Assembly (NCBI GenBank): GCA_910585815.1
Contig: CAJUFJ010000072.1
Location: forward strand, 1 to 12,064
Origin: an uncultured Oscillospiraceae bacterium
Lineage (GTDB): Bacteria > Bacillota > Clostridia > Oscillospirales > Oscillospiraceae
Direction of reading: 5' to 3'
DNA: 12,064 nucleotides
This document shows, one piece after another, positions 5,876 to 12,064 of this stretch. Position 1 is the first letter of the stretch. Every line of letters begins with the position of its first letter. Position numbers and translations under genes: made by a program. Under the pieces are notes generated by a model. The model ran no database searches and was not told where the DNA came from. It saw nothing but the letters and a program-made list of their open reading frames with translations.

Positions 5876-6621
5876 CGCACTACCCCTTTCCTGGCAGGTT
5901 TCTGGGGCTGCCGTACCGGGTCAGGCAAGGATTTTTCTGCGTGATCCGGGCAGCATACGTGGATTCCCTTGATATTCTCAGCATGTTTTGAAGCAAACCC
6001 GGAGAGGAAGAGGACATCCTTCAGGTCAGCAGACGCCATCACAACGTGCATCTGTCTATCCTGGGCGGATTTGTAGATGTAGCGGTGAGTCCCATCCAGA
6101 TAAACAGGAGTGTATAATGGCTCCCCGTGCCTATGGATATACGTCTCAACCGCCTGCTTCTCCAAGACAAAGTCTGGGATAGTATTTTGCTCCAGTTGCG
6201 GGCCCAATTCATTGATGTATTTGACCATATCCCGAACATTCCTGCATTCAAATTCCGGGGTGTCAAATCCAAACCGCTCAGTTGTGAGCGCCCATTTCAT
6301 GCGCCCATGGGGACTATCCAGAGATACCACAAAATATTTCCCGTCACGTTCTCCAGTCAACAGTTCAAGACGTACATCGTCATACAGCGGCCCGGGGACT
6401 GGACAGTTATTTTTAAACCAGACATAGTAATTGTCCAGAATGAACGGATCGGTAATGCCCATGACCACCCTGGCTATCTTCTTCAGCCGTCCTGCCAGGG
6501 CTTCGTCCTGGCAAAACCAGTCACACCAACCAGCTGTGCATTGGATGTGAATGTCCTTGGCGTCAAATGCACCCGCCCGGAACTGCTCCTGCCATTGGCG
6601 GACAGACAGTTCATCTATCAT
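5872..6621 (-). CDS. Tandem paralogue 1 of an unrecognised ~250-aa family
   Basis: Predicted 249 aa. The frame is open to 6714, but I place the start at the ATG 6619-6621: it has GGGAGGTG 6 nt upstream, and the protein then begins MIDELSVRQWQ, in register with both paralogues. The extra 31 residues of the longer frame are Pro/Arg/Cys-rich and lie inside the ParB-like gene. Core blocks are SVRQWQ (6-11), AGAFD (16-20), TAGWCDWF (29-36), VVMGITDPFILD (52-63), VWFKNN (67-72), MKWALTTERFGFDTPEFEC (108-126), YI (135-136), LEKQAVE (153-159) and GIHVCCPDHA (219-228). The N-terminal ~160 and C-terminal ~85 residues look like two lobes. No transmembrane segments. It overlaps the ParB-like gene by 11 nt and paralogue 2 by 4 nt. 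Function unknown; its place between ParB-like and ParM genes suggests element maintenance or host interaction (inference). Confidence 0.82.
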   Translation of the reverse strand: MIDELSVRQWQEQFRAGAFDAKDIHIQCTAGWCDWFCQDEALAGRLKKIARVVMGITDPFILDNYYVWFKNNCPVPGPLYDDVRLELLTGERDGKYFVVSLDSPHGRMKWALTTERFGFDTPEFECRNVRDMVKYINELGPQLEQNTIPDFVLEKQAVETYIHRHGEPLYTPVYLDGTHRYIYKSAQDRQMHVVMASADLKDVLFLSGFASKHAENIKGIHVCCPDHAEKSLPDPVRQPQKPARKGVVR

Positions 6622-7540
6622 CGCCGCCACCTCCCGGCAGCAGAGTTTCCAGGATGCTGGCGATGGAGGCGAACACCTCCGCCAACTCACGGGCCTCCTT
6701 AATGCTATCCTCAATTTCGTCGGGCCGCATCCGGGTGCCCTCTACCCAGAAGCGGACATTTTCCTCTGTTGGGGTGAGCAGGACGGCCCGTTCAAAGGCT
6801 TTGCAGAACAATGCGGCAACCTTGCCCCGATGTTCAGCTTCTGCGTCCAGGACCTGGACTTCCTTCTTTGCTCTTACCAGCTCTACCGCTTGAGCGGCGG
6901 CCTCCTCGCGCTCCTCCTCCGGGAGTTCCTGTACCTGGCGGGTGATGTTATAGCCCTGGTTGATGGACAACTCACCGCTGTCCATCGCTTCTTTTACAAC
7001 GAGAGGAGCTTTTTCCTCAATTTGAGCAATACGGCCCATTGTCTGCTCCCCAATTCCAACGGCCTTGGCCATCTCTTTTCGTGTATCTATAGGAGAAATC
7101 GGGTTCGGTGAATTCACCAAACCCGATTTTGCTTCCTCACTTTTCTGGTCGCCGCCCCCAGCGGACATATTGGCCTTAGCTCTGGCCTCAATGTCAGGCT
7201 TCAGCTTGAGGGCGATCTTGCCTAACTCCCACTTGTCCAGGTTACGTCGGCCTTTCTGGTTGTCCAATGCCCACTGCTTGGCTTCCAGCATATCCTCAAA
7301 AGAGAAAACAGCCATTTTGTAGGGGATTCCATGTTTTTCGCACAGCATCTGCCGGTTGTGGCCGTCTATAATAACCAGCTCCTCATTGACGATGACGGGA
7401 GAGTAACAACCGTTTTTCAGCAGGTCAGTCTCCAGGGCGGCCAGCTGCTCCTCCGTCAGAGGGGGGAGCAGCTCGGCCATCTCGGGCAGTACCATCGGGG
7501 TTCGCTCGGTGTTGCTGTACTCGATGCCTGTATTCCGCAT
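6611..7540 (-). CDS. ParB-like N-terminal domain protein
   Basis: Predicted 309 aa. Residues about 20-110 resemble the ParB/sulfiredoxin-like fold: SPVIVNEELVIIDGHNRQML holds the IDGHNR motif (58-63) that corresponds to the nucleotide/phosphate-binding box of ParB proteins (G-x-x-R), followed by EAKQWALDNQKGRRNLDKWE. Residues about 152-175 (DTRKEMAKAVGIGEQTMGRI) look like a helix-turn-helix, and the C-terminal ~100 residues are Glu/Ala-rich helical and probably oligomeric. Such proteins in mobile elements bind DNA for partition, regulation or antirestriction-like roles; the exact role here is not visible. There is no ParA-type Walker ATPase next to it, so a canonical ParABS system is not supported in this window. 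The start codon shares 1 nt with the ssb-like stop (TGATG). The 3' end overlaps paralogue 1 by 11 nt. Confidence 0.8.
   Translation of the reverse strand: MRNTGIEYSNTERTPMVLPEMAELLPPLTEEQLAALETDLLKNGCYSPVIVNEELVIIDGHNRQMLCEKHGIPYKMAVFSFEDMLEAKQWALDNQKGRRNLDKWELGKIALKLKPDIEARAKANMSAGGGDQKSEEAKSGLVNSPNPISPIDTRKEMAKAVGIGEQTMGRIAQIEEKAPLVVKEAMDSGELSINQGYNITRQVQELPEEEREEAAAQAVELVRAKKEVQVLDAEAEHRGKVAALFCKAFERAVLLTPTEENVRFWVEGTRMRPDEIEDSIKEARELAEVFASIASILETLLPGGGGDDR
6628..6635 (-). promoter_or_regulatory. Ribosome binding site deciding the start of paralogue 1
   Basis: Minus-strand GGGAGGTG sits 6 nt before the ATG at 6619-6621 and within the coding end of the ParB-like gene. It favours the internal ATG over the upstream in-frame ATG at 6714, and suggests coupling between the two genes. 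Confidence 0.75.
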
Positions 7541-7908
7541 CAGGCGGCGTCCTCGTCACAGGCGGGGAGGGCTTCAGACTCCTCATCCGCCGGTCTGGGG
7601 GACAAAAACTCCACTTCGTTGGCCTTGATGAGGAAGCCAGGCTGGCGGCTGGGGTCCTCGGTGAAGACGATGGTCTCAAAGTCCCCGGAGGCCGCCAGTT
7701 TACAGCCCTTGTGGGCAAAGGCAGCACAGCGTTCGGCCAGAGGGCCGCGGACCTTGATAGAAATAAAATCGGTGATTTTGTTCCCATCCCGGTCCCGGTA
7801 GCGGCGGTCGGAGGCGATACGCAGGATGGCATAGGGGATGCCGGTGGTCTCGTCCACTCTCAGCTCCACGTCTCGGGTCAAATTCCCGATTGCGGTGATC
7901 TTCAACAT
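7540..7908 (-). CDS. ssb: SSB-like single-stranded DNA-binding protein (short form)
   Basis: Predicted 122 aa. Residues 1-104 follow the SSB OB-fold pattern: IGNLTRDVELR (7-17), AILRIASDRRYRDRDG (27-42), TDFISIKVRGPLAE (46-59), and KGCKLAASGDFET (67-79). The protein would coat single-stranded DNA during element replication or transfer. The C-terminus is acidic (DEESEALPACDEDAA) but lacks the hydrophobic Phe-ending tip by which housekeeping SSB recruits partners, and the tail is much shorter than in chromosomal SSB. ATG at 7906-7908 has AGGAGG 8 nt upstream. It is the first gene of the tightly packed operon, after the only real gap in the window, so a promoter may lie in that gap or transcription may read through from the surface protein gene; I see no convincing -35/-10 pair. 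Confidence 0.88.
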   Translation of the reverse strand: MLKITAIGNLTRDVELRVDETTGIPYAILRIASDRRYRDRDGNKITDFISIKVRGPLAERCAAFAHKGCKLAASGDFETIVFTEDPSRQPGFLIKANEVEFLSPRPADEESEALPACDEDAA

Positions 7909-7916
7909 AGTGTGAT

Positions 7917-7922
7917 CCTCCT
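7917..7922 (-). promoter_or_regulatory. Ribosome binding site of the ssb-like gene
   Basis: Minus-strand AGGAGG, 8 nt before the ATG at 7906-7908. It is the consensus Firmicute sequence and the only one in the operon that lies in non-coding DNA. Confidence 0.85.
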
Positions 7923-7942
7923 ATAAGTGTTATTTATAAGGT

Positions 7943-7970
7943 GGGAGGCCCGCCTGTTGGCGGACCTCCC
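7943..7970 (-). other. GC-rich 12-bp hairpin between surface protein gene and ssb
   Basis: Arms 7943-7954 and 7959-7970 pair over 12 positions around a 4-nt loop. As minus-strand RNA the stem is GGGAGGUCCGCC / GGCGGGCCUCCC with loop AACA, fully paired with one G-U; on the plus strand that position is a C-A mismatch, so the structure favours minus-strand RNA. It starts 6 nt after the surface protein stop. No U-run follows (ACCUUAUAAAUAAC), so a classical intrinsic terminator is not supported. A partial attenuator, an mRNA-stabilising 3' end, a processing site or a protein-binding palindrome are the alternatives. Confidence 0.7.
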
Positions 7971-7976
7971 AGAAAA

Positions 7977-10900
7977 TCAATACCCCGTGCGGGGCAAGGT
8001 GGGGATGACAGGCTTACCAAAAACCTTTGTCACCCAGCGGGAAATGGCCTGGACCCACTGCCCGTTGTACACGCCGCCCACATCGGCCACATTTACGAAG
8101 GAGGTGGTGGCAATGCTCTTAACGGCGGTACAGTACAGCATGGGTTTCTCCACCTGGGCAAAGCCACCGGGAGCCTGTCCAAAGACAAACATCACCTCGG
8201 TGACCCGCTCGTTGGAGGCCAGCCCCAGTGCGGTGGCGGAGGCGGCCAGGGTGTAGTTTCTGCTGGTGGACAGGTTGTCCGCCAGCGTGCGGGGCTCGCC
8301 GCCATTCACCCGGTAAGTGATCTTATAGGTGCCAGGGAAGTTGTAGGTGCCAGTGACCACCGAGTCCAGCCGCACCTCGGCAGGCAGCACATCTCTCCAA
8401 TAAAAACTGTCAAGGCGGACATTGGAGCCGTTGGCGATGTTGGAGAAGGTGTAGCGCACAGGCTGGCCCGCCATAATTTCGGCAGGACCGGTCTTGGTAA
8501 TAGACACCCCAGTGGTCAGGGCCTTGTTGGCCACCTCAAAGCGGACGATCTGGCCCTCATGCTCCAGGTAGGCGGTCAGCTCCTGGTCGCTGACTCCGTA
8601 ATTTGCCGGGGCTTTTGCCTCGCGGATGGTATAGCGGTTCAGCGGCAGGGGCTTGGACACGGCGAGACCCCGGCTGTTGCTGCGGATGGTGTCCACCAGA
8701 TTGCCGGCCTTGTCGTAGATCTCGAAGATGGCCCCCTCCAGCGGAGTGCCGGCGGGCAGGCCGTTGGTGGGATTGTAGTCGGCGGACTTCTTCAAAATCT
8801 GGATTTGGGCTGTAATGGGGATATTCTTCCACTCGACGAGGGTGGTCTCCCCGGCAGTGACGTAGACAGTTTTCATCTGAGTGTCCGGGACATAGCCCTT
8901 GTTTTCCAATTCGCGCAGGTAGTAGCGGCCCGATTTGGTCAGCCCCTCGATGTAAACGTACCCGTTGTTATCGGAGGTGTACCGCCCGATGGGGGTATTG
9001 GTGCTGTCATAGAGCAGGAAGGAAACCCCATAAATTCCTTTTCCGCTCACACTATCTGTTTTGTGGATCAGTATGCCGCTGAAAGGCTTGTTGGTCACGG
9101 TGAGCATGGTGGCCTTGCCGTCTTTCACTGTGAAATAGTGGGGAGTAGAATCCAGCTTGAATTCCTTGGGGCATTCGACTTCCACGGCATAGAAGTCCCC
9201 AGCGGTCAGGTCCAGATGGGCGCGCCCCTGTTTATCGGTGGTGATTGTGTCCACCAGAGCGCCGTCCATCTTTCTGATTTCAAACGTCACATTGGGGATG
9301 CGCTTGGTCTTGTCGCTCTCGCTAACCTTAACCAATTCCAACCCGCCTGTGCTCTTGTTGATGAAGGTGAGGGTCTGACCGCCAATGCCGCCTTTGATCT
9401 CAATGCTCTTGGGTGTGGTATCCAGCACCACGCCATTGGGCACACGGAGCTCCTTGGCGGTGATGACCGTTCCCGGCTCCAGGTTGGGGAGCACGATGCG
9501 GCCATTTTCATCGCTGGTGTACTCGCCGTTGTTGGGGCCAAGGATTGCCCCAGAGGAGTCTGTGACCAGGAAAGTGACTCCCTTCAGCGGCACATTGCCG
9601 GCGTCTGTTTCCAGATATTTTTCAATCGTGAGTGTGGTCTTGGGAATGTTTTCAATGGTCAGGTCATTGTCTCCGCCCCCAACTGTGCCTGTGTTCCCGC
9701 CGTTACCAGCTCCGCCGCTGGATACGCTGTTGCTGCCATTGCGGACGATGATAGTCCGGGGGGTGGGGTCCAGGACATAATTGGAGGGGACCCTGGTTTC
9801 CACCACTACGACGGTGGAATCGGGCATGAGGCCAGTTACGGTCACAGTCCCGTCCGCCCCGGTGATGTAGCGTCCCAAGACCGTCCCGTTGCCGTCCTTC
9901 AAGGTGAACTCAGTGTTGGGTACGGGCTTCCCGGTGACAGCGTCTAGCTTTCGGAGCGTCAGGGAGCAGAGGGGCTCATTGTACACCACTATCGTCTGTG
10001 TGTCGGCGGGATTCACCTTAACTGTCTGAATCTGAGTAGCTGTGTCGATGACATGGGTGGGGAGGGTCTTGACCTCCTTGACCACGACCGTTCCCACCAC
10101 GGGGACCCGAATTTCCCCGGCGTCATTGGTCGTGAACCGGCCCTTGCTGGACAGATGGCCAAAGGCGTCGTCCACGAAGCTGCCGTCGGCGTAGGTCAGC
10201 TCGAACTCAACGCCTGCCAGCGGCTGCTTTGTAACAGAATCCAGTTTGCGGACCACCAGATATCCGGTTTTCTTGTTGTAGAAGCGGAGGATGTTCGCCC
10301 CGCTGTCGCTGATTTTGATGGTCTTGGGTGTGCCATCCAGCACCACGCCTTCAGGCACCTTGATCTCCCGTGCGATGACCGTAGTACCGGGCTGCACTCC
10401 GGCAATGACTACTCGGCCATCCTCACCGGAGATGAACTCGCCGTTGCTGTTGCCGATGACGGCCCCGCTGGAATCGGTCACAAGGAAGGTGACGCCCTTT
10501 AGCGGCTTGTGCTCGCTGCCTTCCTCCTCGATATACTTTTCGATGATCAGGGTGTTCTCTGGGATGTTGTAAAAGTACACGCTCTGGTGGTCTCCTGGAT
10601 TCACCACAATGGTCTGGCTCTTACGGTTTTCGTCGATTAGGTAGCCGGGAATGCTGGAGATTTCGGTAAAAATCAGCGTCCCGGTCACTCCACTGATATT
10701 GATTTGGCCCTCACTGTCCGTATAATAGATGCCATTGGAGGACAGCTTGCCGCCGATGTTGTCCACAACCTTGCCATCCGCGAAGGTGATCTTGAAGCCC
10801 ACGCCCTCCAGGGGAGTGCGGCGGTCCACGCTGCTGAATTTATAGAGTGTGACGGACCCCTTGGGCTGGTTGCGGAACTCCAGGGTGACGGTCTGGCCCG

Positions 10901-12064
10901 CCTTGATCGTGGCCGTCTGGGGTACATCATCCAAGATGTAATTGGGCTTTGCTCTGGTTTCACGCGCCACGATGGTGGTTCCGGGGTCGATGTTGGAAAT
11001 CAAGATTGTCCCGGCACTGTCCGTCACGAATTTGCCGTTGGCATCGCCAATCATGGTCCCATGGCTGTCGGTGATAAAAAATTCGCAGTCACTCAGAGGC
11101 TCGTGGGTGCTGGCGTCAATTTTCTTAATGAGCAGACTGCCCTTGGGACTATTGCCGAAGTAGAGTTGCACCACGTCCTGCTCCTTGCCAGAGATATAGG
11201 CGGTCTGGGGAGCGGAGTCCATCACATGATCCCCGTCGCTGGCTAACTCCTCCACGGTATAAGCGCCTGCTTTGAGGCGGTTGAGCGTGAAGCTGCCGCC
11301 CGGCCCGGTCTTATAGGTCCCGATGACAGTGCCGCCCGTACCGCTGGTGCCGGACATATATCGTACCTGAAAAATACAGCCCTCAACTGGCGCCCCAGTC
11401 ACGGAATCATATTTCCAGACGATGAGGGCGCTCAGGGGTGTGTTCTGAAAGCGGACAGTTTTGCTCTCGTTGCCGTGGATGATGACCGTCTGCGTAATGG
11501 GTTCCTTGAGCTGGAATCCGTCCGCCGGTTCCACTTCGGTGATGGTGAACTCGCCGGGGTACAGCCGTTTGCCCAGCTCGTGGACTTTGATCTCGCCCCT
11601 GGAATCCGTAAACGCTTCGCCATAGTCAATGGTGGCGGGGGCCTCCGCAGCCTCGCCGTTACTGGTATAGGTAATGTGGAATTTGGCGTGTTCAATGGCC
11701 TCGCCGGTGATGCTGTTTTCCTTAAAAATGGTCAGTTCCGGGGCCTTTCGGTTGCGGAACACGAGAGTCTTTTCATCATTTGCGCCCAAGGTGATGGTCT
11801 GGGTGCGGTCGGCGTCTTTGTCCGGGACGTAATAGGGAGAGGGCACGGACTTTTCCGTTACCTGGTACACCCCAGGGGCAACCCGTAGAGATACCTTTCC
11901 GTCCGGCCCGGTTTTCCAGTCGTCCTGATAGGTTCCGTCCAGGGCCTTGACGGTCAAAACGGTGTTGGGGATGGGCTCCTGGGTGTCCGCGTCAATCTTG
12001 GAGAGGGTGAGCAGGGGCTTCATGTCGTTGCTCAGGTGGAGCTCGGATACCTTGCCAGGGGACA
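7977..12064 (-). CDS. Giant Cna-B/SpaA-repeat surface protein with C-terminal LPRTG, 5' end outside window
   Basis: At least 1361 residues are visible. The frame is open through the right edge: upstream of the Met codon at 12021-12023 it reads SPGKVSELHLSND, so that Met is internal. Numbering from it, twelve Cna-B (SpaA-type, prealbumin-like) domains of ~90-110 residues occupy 1-1170, each with an early Lys, a middle Glu and a late Asn, the triad that forms an internal Lys-Asn isopeptide bond in this family. Residues 1171-1348 form a different domain (SITKTGPAEIMAGQPVRYTF, then a YWRDVLP strand) somewhat like DUF11-type domains, ending in LPRTGY and stop. LPxTG is the sortase recognition motif, but the usual hydrophobic stretch and basic tail are absent. 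The protein is probably a long protease-resistant stalk or adhesin on the donor cell surface; ligand and export signal cannot be seen. It precedes the ssb operon by 68 bp. Confidence 0.9.
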   Translation of the reverse strand, partial: SPGKVSELHLSNDMKPLLTLSKIDADTQEPIPNTVLTVKALDGTYQDDWKTGPDGKVSLRVAPGVYQVTEKSVPSPYYVPDKDADRTQTITLGANDEKTLVFRNRKAPELTIFKENSITGEAIEHAKFHITYTSNGEAAEAPATIDYGEAFTDSRGEIKVHELGKRLYPGEFTITEVEPADGFQLKEPITQTVIIHGNESKTVRFQNTPLSALIVWKYDSVTGAPVEGCIFQVRYMSGTSGTGGTVIGTYKTGPGGSFTLNRLKAGAYTVEELASDGDHVMDSAPQTAYISGKEQDVVQLYFGNSPKGSLLIKKIDASTHEPLSDCEFFITDSHGTMIGDANGKFVTDSAGTILISNIDPGTTIVARETRAKPNYILDDVPQTATIKAGQTVTLEFRNQPKGSVTLYKFSSVDRRTPLEGVGFKITFADGKVVDNIGGKLSSNGIYYTDSEGQINISGVTGTLIFTEISSIPGYLIDENRKSQTIVVNPGDHQSVYFYNIPENTLIIEKYIEEEGSEHKPLKGVTFLVTDSSGAVIGNSNGEFISGEDGRVVIAGVQPGTTVIAREIKVPEGVVLDGTPKTIKISDSGANILRFYNKKTGYLVVRKLDSVTKQPLAGVEFELTYADGSFVDDAFGHLSSKGRFTTNDAGEIRVPVVGTVVVKEVKTLPTHVIDTATQIQTVKVNPADTQTIVVYNEPLCSLTLRKLDAVTGKPVPNTEFTLKDGNGTVLGRYITGADGTVTVTGLMPDSTVVVVETRVPSNYVLDPTPRTIIVRNGSNSVSSGGAGNGGNTGTVGGGDNDLTIENIPKTTLTIEKYLETDAGNVPLKGVTFLVTDSSGAILGPNNGEYTSDENGRIVLPNLEPGTVITAKELRVPNGVVLDTTPKSIEIKGGIGGQTLTFINKSTGGLELVKVSESDKTKRIPNVTFEIRKMDGALVDTITTDKQGRAHLDLTAGDFYAVEVECPKEFKLDSTPHYFTVKDGKATMLTVTNKPFSGILIHKTDSVSGKGIYGVSFLLYDSTNTPIGRYTSDNNGYVYIEGLTKSGRYYLRELENKGYVPDTQMKTVYVTAGETTLVEWKNIPITAQIQILKKSADYNPTNGLPAGTPLEGAIFEIYDKAGNLVDTIRSNSRGLAVSKPLPLNRYTIREAKAPANYGVSDQELTAYLEHEGQIVRFEVANKALTTGVSITKTGPAEIMAGQPVRYTFSNIANGSNVRLDSFYWRDVLPAEVRLDSVVTGTYNFPGTYKITYRVNGGEPRTLADNLSTSRNYTLAASATALGLASNERVTEVMFVFGQAPGGFAQVEKPMLYCTAVKSIATTSFVNVADVGGVYNGQWVQAISRWVTKVFGKPVIPTLPRTGY
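7983..7997 (-). other. LPRTG sortase-type motif at extreme C-terminus
   Basis: Codons for Leu-Pro-Arg-Thr-Gly are followed by a single Tyr codon and TGA. The motif matches LPxTG exactly. Typical substrates continue for ~25-35 residues with a membrane span and positive tail, which this frame does not have. Confidence 0.8.
8514..12023 (-). repeat. Array of twelve Cna-B domains
   Basis: Approximate domain spans in DNA, from N- to C-terminus: D1 11739-12023, D2 11430-11738, D3 11139-11429, D4 10857-11138, D5 10554-10856, D6 10263-10553, D7 9966-10262, D8 9636-9965, D9 9345-9635, D10 9078-9344, D11 8811-9077, D12 8514-8810. Each opens with a strand ending in Lys (for example LTLSKIDADT, LIVWKYDSVTG, LTLRKLDAVTG) and closes with a strand holding Asn (FRNR, FQNTP, FGNSP, FRNQP, FYNIP, FYNKK, VYNEP, IENIP, FINKS, VTNKP, WKNIP, VANKA). 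D6 and D9 are the most alike; D5 and D7 form a second related pair. Confidence 0.88.

Larger units (their letters stand above)
4389..6621 (-). repeat. Three-gene tandem array of diverged paralogues
   Basis: Three consecutive genes of 249, 246 and 248 codons encode proteins with the same order of conserved blocks: SVRxWQ, AGxF, AGW, MG(I/V), (I/L)ILD, KWxLxTxR(F/Y)G, PE(F/Y), YI, EK, AVE, and a basic RKG(V/M)xR end. Nucleotide similarity is low over most of the length, so the duplication is old. The exception is the last ~36 nt of the first two copies, of which about 30 positions agree. Confidence 0.85.
7909..7976 (-). promoter_or_regulatory. 68-bp intergenic region upstream of ssb
   Basis: This is the only gap longer than 2 nt in the window. 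It contains the hairpin, two CTTATA copies in direct orientation (in CTTATAAATAACACTTATAG) and the ssb ribosome binding site. TATAAA could act as a -10 element, but there is no recognisable -35 about 17 nt upstream, where the hairpin lies. Any promoter call is weak. Confidence 0.4.

Noticed and set aside
6622..6714. 31-residue N-terminal extension of paralogue 1
   Set aside because: No ribosome binding site at 6714, composition unlike the paralogues, and fully inside the ParB-like gene; the internal ATG at 6621 has a strong GGGAGGTG and aligns with both paralogues.
7943..7970. Intrinsic (Rho-independent) terminator
   Set aside because: The stem is strong but no U-run follows on either strand, so I describe it only as a hairpin.
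7941..9947. Plus-strand open frame of 668 codons opposite the surface protein gene
   Set aside because: It lies wholly antisense to a strong Cna-B coding frame, contains no recognisable domain, is Gly/Val/His-rich as expected from the complement of GC-rich repeats, and has no ribosome binding site I can see.
12021..12023. Met codon as the start of the surface protein
   Set aside because: The frame stays open to the window edge, no ribosome binding site precedes it, and there is no signal peptide after it; the true start lies beyond the window.

Overview
The window reads as the interior of an integrative and conjugative element (ICE), or a closely related plasmid-like element, from a GC-rich Gram-positive gut anaerobe, most likely a clostridial Firmicute of the Oscillospiraceae or Lachnospiraceae type. 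The basis is the content: a large Cna-B/SpaA-type surface protein ending in a sortase motif, an SSB-like protein, a ParB-like protein, a ParM/ParR pair, DUF4314/DUF3846/DUF4240 domains and a C5 cytosine methyltransferase. Strong AGGAGG-type ribosome binding sites also fit Firmicutes. The host assignment is inference. No integrase, relaxase, VirB4/coupling protein, sortase, tRNA, rRNA, IS or CRISPR array lies in the window.

Every gene I can support is on the minus strand, so transcription runs from high to low coordinates. At the right edge (7977-12064) is the 3' part of a very large surface protein: twelve consecutive Cna-B domains, a C-terminal non-Cna-B domain, and an LPRTG motif followed by only Tyr and a stop. 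A 68-bp gap follows, the only real non-coding stretch, holding a GC-rich 12-bp hairpin and the ssb ribosome binding site.

From 7908 down to the left edge, twelve genes are packed with overlaps of 1, 4, 11 or 29 nt or a 2-nt gap. In order they are: ssb-like; ParB-like; three tandem paralogues of an unrecognised ~250-residue family; a 140-aa unknown; a 214-aa coiled-coil protein; a 460-aa protein that looks like a DUF4314-DUF3846-DUF4240 fusion; ParM; a 205-aa unknown; ParR; and the first 30 codons of a C5 DNA methyltransferase running off the left edge. The architecture implies one translationally coupled operon for maintenance of the mobile element: ssDNA binding, filament-based segregation, and DNA modification.

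The least explained part is 3323-6621. The three paralogues there carry their downstream neighbour's ribosome binding site inside a conserved C-terminal codon block, and the third looks like a mosaic of the other two. Together with the multi-DUF fusion and the apparently tail-less sortase motif, this is where something undescribed is most likely. I cannot assign a biochemical function to the paralogue family from sequence alone.
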